A stretch of 64,000 nt of DNA from Roseovarius mucosus DSM 17069 (GTDB lineage Bacteria; Pseudomonadota; Alphaproteobacteria; Rhodobacterales; Rhodobacteraceae). The notes beneath the pieces were generated by a model. That model had not been told where the DNA came from. It ran no database searches and was given only the letters and a program-made list of their open reading frames with translations. The position numbers were made by a program, and so were the translations under genes. Positions 1 through 8,277 of this stretch are shown here, piece by piece; within the stretch, counting starts at the first letter, position 1, and every line of letters starts with the position of its first letter. The DNA is taken from contig NZ_KN293976.1 in assembly GCF_000768555.3 (NCBI RefSeq), positions 212,201 to 276,200 of the forward strand, read 5' to 3'.

Positions 1-503
1 GGATGGGCGGCAGCCAGGGTGCCGACAGCATGACCGGTGATGACGGCGACGACCTGATGGGCGGCGGTGCCGGACAGGACGTCATGACTGGCGGCGCTGG
101 TAACGATCAAATGGGTGGTGGTGTCGGTGACGACATGCTGGATGGCGGCGCGGGCGACGATTTTGTTGCCGGTGGCAATGGCCGCGACATGCTCAGCGGT
201 GGTGACGGCAATGACACGATCAACGGCGGAAACGGCGACGATGAGATGCAAGGCGGGGACGGGATGGATGTCTTTGTCTTCAACAGATTCAACGCCGGAG
301 AAGTCGATGTGATCTCGGATTTCGACAGCGCGGGCGATCTGCTTGATTTGCGCGGGGTTGCCGAGGGCTTTGATGGTCTGGGCATCGCCGAGACGTCGTT
401 TGGCGGCTCTGCCGCGACCGAACTCAGCTATCAGAACCACACCATTCTTCTGGTCGGGGTAGAGGCCGCGACGCTGGACGAGAGTGACTTTCTCTTTGGT
501 TGA
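1..503 (+). CDS. RTX calcium-binding protein, C-terminal part (5' end outside window)
   Basis: Only the last ~166 codons are present; the frame is open from the window edge, so the true start lies upstream. The visible protein has about nine glycine/aspartate-rich nonapeptides of the GGxGxDxhx type (for example GGAGNDQM, GGDGNDTI, GGNGDDEM), which in RTX proteins bind calcium and fold as a parallel beta-roll after secretion. They are followed by a DVFVFN...DVISDFD segment and a hydrophobic C-terminus ending DESDFLFG, the usual end of type I secreted roseobacter RTX proteins. No N-terminal or enzymatic domain is visible, so the cargo function is unknown. The tail resembles that of the RTX protein at 61.3-63.7 kb. 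Confidence 0.9.
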   Translation, partial: MGGSQGADSMTGDDGDDLMGGGAGQDVMTGGAGNDQMGGGVGDDMLDGGAGDDFVAGGNGRDMLSGGDGNDTINGGNGDDEMQGGDGMDVFVFNRFNAGEVDVISDFDSAGDLLDLRGVAEGFDGLGIAETSFGGSAATELSYQNHTILLVGVEAATLDESDFLFG

Positions 504-830
504 AGTGGTCAGAACAAAGGGCCCCTCGCACGCTGCGGGGGGCCAACCGGACTGACGCCTCATAGCTTTGGTGGCCTGCGCGCGGCCGTTCTTTTCAGGC
601 GCGTTTTTGCGTTGAGCTGCACTCTGTCCTCTCGGGTAGCGGGTCCACGTTAGATCTTGTCAACCTTTCGCAAGGACAGCACAGCTGAGGCCTGCCAGAG
701 GCCGGTTGCCTCTGTGGGATGCCACGCTGGTGCCTCTGTGGCGCTAGTCCCGTGCTGAAATGGCGCGACGTCGGGCTTGACCCCGCGGCAGGACTGAGGT
801 GATCTGATCGAACCTTTGAGGAGAATGAGA
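504..830. other. Intergenic region between the RTX gene and the ketosynthase gene
   Basis: 327 bp without a convincing gene. It holds the hairpin at 520-544 and the ribosome binding site TGAGGAG at 817-823 for the ketosynthase. The short reading frames here lack ribosome binding sites and coding character. A promoter for the ketosynthase gene is expected, but I could not fix one. Confidence 0.5.
520..544 (+). terminator. Hairpin after the RTX gene
   Basis: An 11-bp stem (one G-T wobble) with a 3-nt loop lies 16 bp after the RTX stop. There is no U-tract, so it may be a 3'-end stabilising hairpin or a weak terminator. Confidence 0.5.
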
Positions 831-1952
831 ATGGGTTTGCCCGCAATCACGGGAACAGGTGTTTTCACACCGTCCGAGGTGATCACCAATGAGGAACTGG
901 TCGTAGCCTTTAACGCCTATGCCGAAGCGTTCAACGCGCGACATGCGTCAGAGATTGCAGCCGGAGAGGTGGAAGCCAAAGGCATGTCCTCGCCCGAGTT
1001 CATCGTGAGTGCTTCGGGGATCGAGCGGCGGCATGTCATGGACAAGACCGGCGTACTCAATCCCGAGGTGATGCATCCGCTGTTGCGGCAGCGCCGGGAT
1101 GACGAGCCGGGGATCATGGCGGAAATGGCGATGGATGCCTGCGCGCAAGCGCTTGCTCAGGCCGGGCGAGAGGCGTCAGAGGTCGATCTGATCATCTGCG
1201 CTGCGTCGAACCATGAGCGGCCCTATCCGGCCATTGCCATCGAGATACAGCAGCTTTTGGGCGCGGGGGGCTTTGCCTTTGACATGAATGTCGCCTGTTC
1301 CTCGGCCACGTTCGGGATTCAGGCCGCCGCCGACATGATCCGGGGCGGATCGGCCAAGCGGGCGCTGGTGGTCAGCCCCGAAATCTGTTCCGGGCATCTG
1401 GAATGGCGCGACCGCGATTGTCATTTCATCTTTGGCGATGTCTGCACCGCCATTCTGATCGAGGCGGGGGAAGAGTCCAAGGGGCCGCATTTCGTGATCC
1501 GCTCCACGCGCTGTGCCACGCAGTTTTCCAACAATATCCGAAACAACAACGGGTTTCTGCGGCGCACGCGCCCGGATGGTCTGGTGGACCGGCGCGACAT
1601 GCAATTCGTGCAGGAGGGGCGCAAGGTGTTCAAGGAGGTGTTGCCGATGGTCTCGGCGCATATTCTGGCGCATCTGGAGGCCGAAGGCGTGGTGCCCGAT
1701 GAATTGCGGCGGCTGTGGCTGCATCAGGCCAACAAGGCGATGAACGATTTCATCGGGCGCAAGGTGCTGGGCCGGGTGCCGGAGCCGGAGGAGCAGCCGA
1801 ATATCCTGCAGGATTATGCCAACACATCCTCTGCCGGGTCGATCATCGCCTTTTCCAAGTATTCCGACGACCTTCGGCCCGGCGATCAAGGTTTGATCTG
1901 TTCCTTCGGAGCGGGCTATTCGGTGGGATCGGTTCTGGTGGAGCGCGGGTAA
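831..1952 (+). CDS. Beta-ketoacyl-ACP synthase III-like protein (FabH/thiolase fold)
   Basis: 373-residue condensing enzyme. The catalytic triad of the FabH family is visible: Cys in NVACSSATF, His in LHQANKAM and Asn in YANTSSAGS. FabH joins acetyl-CoA to malonyl-ACP to begin fatty acid synthesis. This protein is longer than typical FabH (~320 residues), with an insertion near residues 30-60 and another after the active site, and it is not beside plsX or ihf as housekeeping fabH usually is. It is therefore probably a secondary KAS III acting on another acyl primer. ATG at 831 was chosen because TGAGGAG lies 7 nt upstream; the ATG six bases earlier is too close to it. Confidence 0.85.
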   Translation: MGLPAITGTGVFTPSEVITNEELVVAFNAYAEAFNARHASEIAAGEVEAKGMSSPEFIVSASGIERRHVMDKTGVLNPEVMHPLLRQRRDDEPGIMAEMAMDACAQALAQAGREASEVDLIICAASNHERPYPAIAIEIQQLLGAGGFAFDMNVACSSATFGIQAAADMIRGGSAKRALVVSPEICSGHLEWRDRDCHFIFGDVCTAILIEAGEESKGPHFVIRSTRCATQFSNNIRNNNGFLRRTRPDGLVDRRDMQFVQEGRKVFKEVLPMVSAHILAHLEAEGVVPDELRRLWLHQANKAMNDFIGRKVLGRVPEPEEQPNILQDYANTSSAGSIIAFSKYSDDLRPGDQGLICSFGAGYSVGSVLVERG

Positions 1953-2065
1953 TCCGCGGCCAAGCCCTTGGGACAATTTTTAAAACTGACAAAACATGGC
2001 AAAGCCGCTATGGGACATCCCGGTAAGGGTGGCCTCAGAAATGGCGGCCGATTTGGGGAATGCGT

Positions 2066-2524
2066 ATGTCGACGACGGGAAGTTACCTGAAAAAGCACAC
2101 CGAAGCCTTGGTCAAGGACGTCGGAATCGAGGCGGCCTGCCAATTGACCGGCAAGTTCAAGGCGACGCTGGGGCGCTATTATTCCGACCATGACGAGCAC
2201 GCAGACCGCTTCATGCCGGTGGATACCGTGGCCGCCCTAGAGGCCGCCGCAAGCTATCCGCATGTCACAAGCGCGCTGGCCGAGTTGTGCGGTGTGAGCC
2301 TGAGCCTGATCGCAGAGCGGCGCAATACGCAGGAACGGGCCAATGTGAACAGCGATGTCATCGCGCTGTCACAGCGCTTTGCGATGCTCATGGCCGAGTA
2401 TCAGCAGAGCATCGCAGATGGGCGCATCACCGTGAACGAGGCCAAGCGGCTATTGCGCGAGACCACGCAATTGCAGCAGGTCTTGATCGAGATGAAGCTG
2501 CATCTTGAGGAAGAAGTGACCTGA
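2066..2524 (+). CDS. Small CII-like putative regulatory protein
   Basis: 152-residue soluble protein. The first half (YLKKHTEALV...CQLTGKFKATLGRYYS) reads like a helix-turn-helix module similar to phage CII/CP76-type regulators; the second half is helical and charged, with a possible oligomerisation helix near the C-terminus. GGGGAA at 2055-2060 places the start at ATG 2066 rather than ATG 2060. It follows the ketosynthase by 113 bp on the same strand. Similar hypothetical proteins are usual in Rhodobacteraceae; the DNA-binding role is an inference. Confidence 0.6.
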   Translation: MSTTGSYLKKHTEALVKDVGIEAACQLTGKFKATLGRYYSDHDEHADRFMPVDTVAALEAAASYPHVTSALAELCGVSLSLIAERRNTQERANVNSDVIALSQRFAMLMAEYQQSIADGRITVNEAKRLLRETTQLQQVLIEMKLHLEEEVT

Positions 2525-2538
2525 CGCCAGCGGCGCGC

Positions 2539-3114
2539 TCAGGCGAAGGCGATATAGGCCCCGACAAGCGCGGTTGCCCCGCCCATCAGGCGGAGCGGCA
2601 GGGCGCGGGCATTACGGGTTTCACGCGCAGCGGTGAAGGCGATGAGCAATCCCGCCCCATGCAGAAGCGCCGTGGCGATGGCAAAGCCCGCGCCGAATTG
2701 CAGCGCCTGCGCCTGACCCAGTTCTCCGCCATGGGCGTGACCGTGAAAGAGCGCGAAGAGTGCCACAAGGGTCATGGCCAGCCCCGGCGCGGGACGCAGC
2801 GCAAGGGCCACGACAAGACCAAGCGCCATGATCGAGGCGAGAATCATCGGTTCGACCATCGGCAGAGGCAGGCCGATCAGGGCCCCGAGAAACCCGAGGA
2901 TCATCGCCAGAACAAAGGCGCTGGGCACCGTCCAGAGCGCGCGGCCGCCGATCTGCGCCGCCCAGAGGCCGACGGCGATCATCGCAAGCACATGATCGAG
3001 GCCGAAAAGCGGATGCGTCACCCCGGCCAGGAAAGAGCCATATTCGCCCTCGGGCAGATGCGCCGCTGCGGGGCTGGCGGCGAGGATCAGGAGCGGGGCG
3101 AGGAGGCGTTTCAT
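2539..3114 (-). CDS. HupE/UreJ family membrane protein
   Basis: 191-residue inner-membrane protein with a cleavable signal peptide (MKRLLAPLLILAASPAAA) and about six hydrophobic helices. The family signature HPLFGLDHVLAM follows the signal peptide, with a second histidine motif FHGHAHGGELG near residue 125. HupE/UreJ proteins are putative nickel or cobalt permeases, often beside hydrogenase or urease genes. No urease or hydrogenase gene lies in this window, so the metal is not indicated by context. AAGGA upstream supports the start. It converges with the CII-like gene, with 14 bp between the stops. Confidence 0.85.
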   Translation of the reverse strand: MKRLLAPLLILAASPAAAHLPEGEYGSFLAGVTHPLFGLDHVLAMIAVGLWAAQIGGRALWTVPSAFVLAMILGFLGALIGLPLPMVEPMILASIMALGLVVALALRPAPGLAMTLVALFALFHGHAHGGELGQAQALQFGAGFAIATALLHGAGLLIAFTAARETRNARALPLRLMGGATALVGAYIAFA

Positions 3115-3198
3115 TGGGGGGTCCTTATCTGGTCAACCGGCGCCTCGGGGTGAGTCGCGCCTGTGGGGCAGGATGTAGAGGGTTGGAACGGGACGCAA

Positions 3199-3230
3199 CA
3201 AAAAACCCGGCACGCGGGTGCGCGCCGGGT
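3199..3230 (-). terminator. Rho-independent terminator of tpa
   Basis: On the minus strand a 7-bp ACCCGGC/GCCGGGT stem with a GC-rich 12-nt loop is followed by a T6-7 run, 24 bp after the tpa stop codon. Confidence 0.8.
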
Positions 3231-3253
3231 CAGGTGGGGAAATCGCGACCAGA

Positions 3254-4651
3254 TCAGCCGAAGACGCGGGTCAATGCCGCATCCGTGGCGGAAATCAGGT
3301 GGTTGATGTCGTCCTTGGTCGCAATCAGCGCGGGCGAATAGCACAGCGTGTTGTTGAAGCCGGGGATCGAGCGATTTGTGGCCCCGATGATGACGCCCTG
3401 CGCCATGCAGTCGGCCACAACGGCCTGAACCCGCTTTTCATCCATCGGTTCCTTGGTGGCGCGGTCGGCAACCAGTTCGGCCCCGAGAAACAGACCCTTG
3501 CCGCGCACATCGCCGATGACGGCGTGCTTGTCCTTGAGCGCGCGAAGCTGGTCGAGCATGTAGTCGCCCATCGCCACGGTATTGCCCAGGAGATCCTCTT
3601 CCTCGATGATCGCCATGTTTTCCAGCGCCGCAGCGGGACCGGCGGTGCAGCCGCCAAAGGTCGAGATGTCGCGGAAATAGTTCATCGGATCGGTGGTGTC
3701 GTCCTTGAACATGTCGAACACGCGCTCGTTGGTGACACAGCAGGCGATGGCGGCATAGCCAGAGGCCACGCCCTTGGCCATGGTCACGAAATCGGGCTCG
3801 ACCCCGTAATGCTGATAGCCGAACCAGGTGCCGGTGCGCCCGATGCCGCAGACAACCTCGTCGATATGCAGGAGGATGTCGTATTTGCGGCAAATCTCTT
3901 GCACGCGGGGCCAGTAGCCCTCGGGCGGGGTGATGACGCCACCACCGGCAGTGACGGGTTCAAGGCAGAGCGCGCCGATGGTGTCGGGCCCTTCGGCCAA
4001 GATCACCTCTTCGATGGCATTGGCGGCGGCGATGCCATATTCCTCGCCCTCGAGATCCCATTGCGCGCGGTATTCAAGGCAATGCGGCACACGCACGAAA
4101 CCGGGGGTATAGGGACCATATTGCGCGTTGCGCTGATCCTGCCCACCCGCAGAGAGACAGGCAATCGTGGTGCCGTGGTAATCGCGGTCGCGGTAGAGGA
4201 TTTTATGCTTTTTGCCGCCATAACGCTTGTGCGCGATCTGGCGGACCATTTTAAAGGCCTTCTCATTCGCCTCGGAACCGGAGTTGGTGTAGTAGACCCG
4301 GCTCATTCCCGGCATTTTCGAGATCAGCTTTTCAGAGAAAAGCGCGCCGGGGATCGAGCCCGCGGAGCCTGCGAAATAGGGCAGTTTGATGAGCTGGTCG
4401 CGCACCGCGTTGGCGATGCGTTCGCGGCCATAGCCCACGTTGACGGTCCAGACGCCGCCGGAGACACCGTCGAGATGTTCCTTGCCCTTTTGGTCCCAGA
4501 CACGCATGCCACGCCCCTCGACGATGATGCGGGGATCGGCCTTGGGGTCGGTGCCGCTCCAGGGCGCGTGTTGAATCAGGTGATGCCAGACATGCGCGCG
4601 GTCGGCCTCGACCACATGGGAGATGTCGTTGTCGCGAAGTTTGCCGTCCAT
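3254..4651 (-). CDS. tpa: Taurine--pyruvate aminotransferase
   Basis: 465-residue class III (fold type I) PLP aminotransferase. Expected features are present: the GSEANE phosphate-binding segment near residue 125, DYHGTT, the IDEVVCGIGRTG segment with the PLP-contacting Asp, and MAKGVASGYA with the catalytic Lys. Tpa moves the amino group of taurine to pyruvate, giving sulfoacetaldehyde and alanine. The assignment over other omega-aminotransferases rests on overall similarity (VSGGVWTVNVGYGRERIA, WSGTDPKADPRIIVEGRG) and on the divergent tauABC operon and TauR-like repeats upstream. The next enzyme, sulfoacetaldehyde acetyltransferase (xsc), is absent here. A strong terminator follows. Confidence 0.9.
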   Translation of the reverse strand: MDGKLRDNDISHVVEADRAHVWHHLIQHAPWSGTDPKADPRIIVEGRGMRVWDQKGKEHLDGVSGGVWTVNVGYGRERIANAVRDQLIKLPYFAGSAGSIPGALFSEKLISKMPGMSRVYYTNSGSEANEKAFKMVRQIAHKRYGGKKHKILYRDRDYHGTTIACLSAGGQDQRNAQYGPYTPGFVRVPHCLEYRAQWDLEGEEYGIAAANAIEEVILAEGPDTIGALCLEPVTAGGGVITPPEGYWPRVQEICRKYDILLHIDEVVCGIGRTGTWFGYQHYGVEPDFVTMAKGVASGYAAIACCVTNERVFDMFKDDTTDPMNYFRDISTFGGCTAGPAAALENMAIIEEEDLLGNTVAMGDYMLDQLRALKDKHAVIGDVRGKGLFLGAELVADRATKEPMDEKRVQAVVADCMAQGVIIGATNRSIPGFNNTLCYSPALIATKDDINHLISATDAALTRVFG

Positions 4652-4752
4652 GGCGATGCTCCATCAGGTTGAGGCCCGGCGCGGGGCGCGGGCCGTCTAT
4701 GTATATCACGGGTTGTCCTGCCCGCATATCAGCCGAGAATCCGGGCAGATCG

Positions 4753-4785
4753 TTAGGGCCAGAGCATAGCATTAAATAGGTCCAG
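4753..4785 (-). promoter_or_regulatory. TauR-like direct repeats upstream of tpa
   Basis: On the minus strand two decamers, CTGGACCTAT (4785-4776) and CTGGCCCTAA (4762-4753), are direct repeats with starts 23 bp apart, about two helical turns. Each differs by one base from CTGGACyTAA, the repeat reported as essential for TauR (MocR-type) activation of taurine genes in Rhodobacter capsulatus. They lie about 100-135 bp upstream of the tpa start. A tauR gene is not in the window. Confidence 0.6.
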
Positions 4786-4877
4786 AATAGCCCGCCGCTG
4801 TGCGAGTTTGCGAGTAACTCTCTGGTCTATTTCAGTTTTTCATCAACAGGGACGAGCGCCGCTTCTGTTTCAGGCTA

Positions 4878-4928
4878 TCCGAAAACCTCTTTTCGGAAAT
4901 ACTGAAATGATCTTAGCTCTGTTATAAT
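4878..4928 (+). promoter_or_regulatory. Candidate tauA promoter with inverted repeat
   Basis: A perfect TATAAT (4923-4928) has no good -35 element, as expected for an activator-dependent promoter. An 8-bp inverted repeat TCCGAAAA-CCTC-TTTTCGGA (4878-4897) sits just upstream where a regulator could bind. A longer-range pair, ATTTCAGT/ACTGAAAT, brackets it at about 4829 and 4901. Confidence 0.45.
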
Positions 4929-5078
4929 TGCGTTGATCGGGGCCTGTGGATCGGGTTCACTCTGGGCTGTCGCCTGTTCCGGGGTGCGTGTGATCCAATC
5001 GGCCCGGACGCAGGAGAAACCCGCCGAAACGTGCGGGGTGAAACAGAAAAACGACTGTAACCAACGGGAGAAGACAAG

Positions 5079-6077
5079 ATGAGCATGAAAAGCAAACTGA
5101 TGTCGGCGGTGGCTGGCGCGGCGTTCTTGGCCGGAGCCGGGGCGGCAAGCGCAGAAGAGATCACCGTGGCCTATTTCCTCGAATGGCCGATGCCGTTCCA
5201 GTATGCCAAGGAAATGGGCACTTATGACAAGGAAATGGGCGTCAAGGTCAACTGGCGTGCGTTTGACACCGGCACCGCGATGAGTGCTGCGATGGCATCG
5301 GGCGATGTGCATCTGTCGGTCAGCCAGGGTGTTCCGCCCTTCGTGGTGGCCACCAGCGCCGGGCAGGATTTGCAGACCCTCGACGTGGCCGTGAGCTATG
5401 CCGACAACGACAACTGTGTCGTCGCCTCGGCGCTGGAAATCGACAAGACCAACGCCGCCGAACTGGCCGGCAAGAAGGTTGCCGTGCCGCTGGGCACCGC
5501 CGCGCATTACGGGTTCCTCAAGCAGATGAACCATTTCGGCGTGGATATTTCCACCATGGACGTGGTCAACATGGCCCCGCCAGAGGGGGCTGCCGCCATC
5601 GCGCAGGGCGCTGTTGACATGTTCTGCGGCTGGGGCGGATCGCTGCGCCGGGCCAAGGAGCATGGCAACGTGCTGTTGACCGGTGCCGAAAAGGAAGAGC
5701 TGGGGATTCTGGTGTTTGACGTGACATCCGGCCCGGCGGCCTTTGTCGCGGAAAATCCCGATCTGGTCGCCAAGTTCCTGAAAGTGACCGCAGATGCCAA
5801 TGCGATGTGGGCCGATCCGGCCAATCGCGACACGATGCTGCCGGTCATCGCCAAGGATAGCGGCATGGATGTCGAGGCCACGGCAGCAACGATCGACACC
5901 TTCGTATTTCCCACTGTCGAAGAGCAGTTGACCGCCAAATGGCTGGGCGGCGGCGCGCAGGAATTCATGAAGGGCGTGGCCGAGGTCTTTGTCGAGGCAG
6001 GCAGCATCGATTCGGCGCTGGCCACCTATGAGAACAACGTCAACACCGGACCGCTGGCCGCCGCCAACGGCATGTAA
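5079..6077 (+). CDS. tauA: Taurine ABC transporter, periplasmic substrate-binding protein
   Basis: 332 residues with an N-terminal signal peptide cleaved after ...GAGAASAEE. The mature protein is an SsuA/TauA-like (NMT1 type) solute-binding protein: EITVAYFLEWPMPFQYA at the start, then VSQGVPPFVVA and the VPLGTAAHYGFL segment that lines the sulfonate pocket in this family. It captures taurine in the periplasm for TauBC. It is first of three genes; a strong hairpin separates it from tauB, which would favour higher levels of binding protein. GGGAGAAGACAAG precedes the ATG. Confidence 0.9.
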   Translation: MSMKSKLMSAVAGAAFLAGAGAASAEEITVAYFLEWPMPFQYAKEMGTYDKEMGVKVNWRAFDTGTAMSAAMASGDVHLSVSQGVPPFVVATSAGQDLQTLDVAVSYADNDNCVVASALEIDKTNAAELAGKKVAVPLGTAAHYGFLKQMNHFGVDISTMDVVNMAPPEGAAAIAQGAVDMFCGWGGSLRRAKEHGNVLLTGAEKEELGILVFDVTSGPAAFVAENPDLVAKFLKVTADANAMWADPANRDTMLPVIAKDSGMDVEATAATIDTFVFPTVEEQLTAKWLGGGAQEFMKGVAEVFVEAGSIDSALATYENNVNTGPLAAANGM

Positions 6078-6098
6078 GCCCGGCTGACGGACTGAAAC

Positions 6099-6129
6099 GA
6101 GGCCCGCCCCGCATGAACGGGCGGGCCTC
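6099..6129 (+). terminator. tauA-tauB intercistronic hairpin
   Basis: Perfect 11-bp GAGGCCCGCCC/GGGCGGGCCTC stem with a 9-nt loop, 21 bp after the tauA stop, with no U-tract. It more likely protects the tauA transcript or attenuates partially than stops transcription, because tauBC follow in the same direction. Confidence 0.65.
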
Positions 6130-6164
6130 TGCCCAACAATCCCAGAGAAAAACAGGGGGTGGGG

Positions 6165-6974
6165 ATGTCGACACTTTCGATTGATAACATCTCGATGCGG
6201 TTCGATCTGCCGAATGGCAGCCATGTGCAGGCGCTCAAGAATGTTTCGCTTGAGATCAAGACCGGCGAGTTGATGAGCGTGCTGGGGCCGTCAGGCTGTG
6301 GCAAGACCACGCTTCTGAACATCCTTGCCGGGTTTCTGGCCCCGACCGAGGGGCAGATCACGCTGAACGGGCATCGGGTGACGGGCCCAGATGCCGAGCG
6401 CGGCATGGTGTTTCAGCAAGGCGCGCTGTTTGAATGGATGAGCGTGCGCGACAACGTAAGCTTCGGCCCCCGCATGGCAGGCAAGCGGGAAAAGGAATGG
6501 GCGGGCACGGTCGATCATTTGCTTGAGGTCGTTGGCCTGCGCGATTTCAAGGAAAAGGCGGTTTATGAGTTGTCGGGGGGCATGCAGCAGCGCGTGGCGC
6601 TGGCGCGGTGCCTTGCGAATGATCCCGATGTGATCCTGATGGACGAGCCCTTGGGCGCGCTCGATGCGCTGACGCGCGAAAAGATGCAAGGTTTGGTGCT
6701 GAAGCTCTGGAAAGAGACCGGCAAGACCATCATTCTGATCACCCATTCGGTCGAAGAGGCGCTGCTCTTGGGCGAGCGGCTCTTGGTGATGGCCCCGCGA
6801 CCGGGGCGGGTGCACAAGGAATACCGCCTGCCCTTTGCAGAATTGGGGGCGGGCCGTGATCTGCGCGAGGTCAAGAAAGTGCCTGATTTCGCCGCCAAGC
6901 GAGAGGAAATCCTGACGATGATCTGGGACATGGAAGAAGAGATCATGGGCCGGGCAGAGGAGGCGGGCGCATGA
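6165..6974 (+). CDS. tauB: Taurine ABC transporter ATP-binding protein
   Basis: 269-residue ABC ATPase of the nitrate/sulfonate/taurine family. Walker A GPSGCGKTT (~residue 41), Q-loop FQQGALFEW, signature LSGGMQQRVALAR, Walker B VILMDEPLGALDALTR and the H-loop THSVEEA are all intact. It energises taurine import with TauC. ATG 6165 is preceded by an AGGGGG-rich ribosome binding site; GTG 6159 lies within that site and is less likely. The stop overlaps the tauC start by 4 bp (ATGA), so the two are translationally coupled. Confidence 0.92.
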   Translation: MSTLSIDNISMRFDLPNGSHVQALKNVSLEIKTGELMSVLGPSGCGKTTLLNILAGFLAPTEGQITLNGHRVTGPDAERGMVFQQGALFEWMSVRDNVSFGPRMAGKREKEWAGTVDHLLEVVGLRDFKEKAVYELSGGMQQRVALARCLANDPDVILMDEPLGALDALTREKMQGLVLKLWKETGKTIILITHSVEEALLLGERLLVMAPRPGRVHKEYRLPFAELGAGRDLREVKKVPDFAAKREEILTMIWDMEEEIMGRAEEAGA

Positions 6975-8236
6975 TCATTCTGATCATTTACGTGGCGATT
7001 TTTGCGGCGTCGTTTTTCGTCGTGCGCCTTGGCGTGCGCAAATTCCGGCAGATGAACGATTTCACCTCGCTCAAGACGGTGACCTTCGGGGATGAGAGCG
7101 CGGTGCGCCCGGATCGCTGGGCGAGCGTGATTTCGGTGGTCACGATCTTTTTGATCTGGGGGGCCTTTACCGGCAGCAAATGGGTGCCCATCCATGCGCC
7201 GGGGCCATTCATCGGCGATACCGAATTCACCTATACGCTGGAGGGCCCGGACGGCACGCGCGACGATGCGACAGTGACAGTGCGGGTCTTTACCGTCGGC
7301 GAGACGGTTGAAGAGCCGGTGATCGAGCCGGGTGAGGGGATTGCCAAGAATGACGTGCTGACGGTGGGCGCGTGGCGGTCGCAGCTCTTGCTCATGGACA
7401 AGAATGACGAGGTGACGCGCGATCAGGGGGCCAAGGTGATCGCGATTGACGGCAAGCCAGTGAGCGCAGGGCAGACCGTTGCGGTGGCCGATGGCACCGT
7501 GGCCGTGACCGCCAAGGGATCGCTGAATTTCGCCCCCGCCAAGGGGATGCAGATGGAGCCCATATGGCTGCCGGCGCCCGAGGCGGTGGTGTCGCGTCTT
7601 ATCGAAGTGTCGAAGCAGGGCTATCAGAACTTCACCCTTTTGGAGCATCTCTATTGGTCGCTGTTCCGGGTGATCGTGGGTTTTGCCCTGGGCGCGCTGG
7701 TGGGGATACCGCTGGGCTATGCCATGGGGTTGAGTGACTGGTTCCGCGGGTGGTTCGATCCGATCGTCGAATTCATGCGCCCGGTGCCGCCTCTGGCGCT
7801 GATTCCGCTGGTGATTATCTGGGCCGGGATCGGCGAGAGCGGCAAGATCATCCTGCTCTTTCTGGCCGCGCTCTGGATCATGACGATTTCGGCGCGGGCG
7901 GGTGTATCCGGCGTGGCGATTTCCAAGGTCCATGCCGCCTATTCGCTGGGCGCAAGCAAATGGCAACTCATGCGGCATGTGATCGTGCCCAACTCGCTGC
8001 CCGAGATTTTCACCGGCGCGCGCGTCGCGATGGGGGTCTGTTGGGGCACGGTGGTGGCCGCCGAACTGGTGGCGGCGGAAAAGGGCGCAGGCATGATGAT
8101 CATGGTCGCCAGCCGCTTTCAGCTGACCGATATTGTGCTGATGGGGATCATCCTGATCGGGATCATCGGCTATGGCATCGACATCCTGATGCGCAAGGCC
8201 GAGAACTGGCTGGTGCCGTGGAAGGGCCGGGTTTGA
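6971..8236 (+). CDS. tauC: Taurine ABC transporter permease with periplasmic cadherin/Ig-like insert
   Basis: 421 residues, against ~275 for usual TauC. Residues 1-20 and ~51-70 are membrane helices. Residues ~205-415 form the binding-protein-dependent permease domain, including the EAA loop (HAAYSLGASKWQLMRHVIVPNSLPEI). Between KWVP (~73) and WLPAPEAVV (~199), exactly in the first periplasmic loop, sits a ~120-residue insert. It contains FTYTLEGPDGT...ATVTVRVF and GTVAVTAKGSLNFAPAKG, patterns typical of bacterial cadherin-like or Ig-like adhesin repeats. It probably contacts TauA or the cell wall. An extra N-terminal helix also precedes the family's usual first helix. Confidence 0.88.
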   Translation: MIILIIYVAIFAASFFVVRLGVRKFRQMNDFTSLKTVTFGDESAVRPDRWASVISVVTIFLIWGAFTGSKWVPIHAPGPFIGDTEFTYTLEGPDGTRDDATVTVRVFTVGETVEEPVIEPGEGIAKNDVLTVGAWRSQLLLMDKNDEVTRDQGAKVIAIDGKPVSAGQTVAVADGTVAVTAKGSLNFAPAKGMQMEPIWLPAPEAVVSRLIEVSKQGYQNFTLLEHLYWSLFRVIVGFALGALVGIPLGYAMGLSDWFRGWFDPIVEFMRPVPPLALIPLVIIWAGIGESGKIILLFLAALWIMTISARAGVSGVAISKVHAAYSLGASKWQLMRHVIVPNSLPEIFTGARVAMGVCWGTVVAAELVAAEKGAGMMIMVASRFQLTDIVLMGIILIGIIGYGIDILMRKAENWLVPWKGRV

Positions 8237-8246
8237 GATAAGGTGC

Positions 8247-8277
8247 GGGCAGGGCTAACCCCCTGCCCTTTCCTTTT
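8247..8277 (+). terminator. Terminator of tauABC
   Basis: 8-bp GGGCAGGG/CCCTGCCC stem followed by TTTCCTTTT, 11 bp after the tauC stop. It lies between convergent genes. Confidence 0.75.

Larger units (their letters stand above)
4652..5078. other. tpa-tauA divergent intergenic region
   Basis: 427 bp between the divergent taurine genes. It holds the TauR-like direct repeats near tpa, the inverted repeat and TATAAT near tauA, and the tauA ribosome binding site (GGGAG at about 5066). No reading frame here looks coding. Confidence 0.7.

Noticed and set aside
3218..4672. Open frame of 484 codons on the plus strand opposite tpa
   Set aside because: It is the GC-driven shadow of tpa; it lacks a ribosome binding site and a recognisable fold, while tpa has all aminotransferase motifs.
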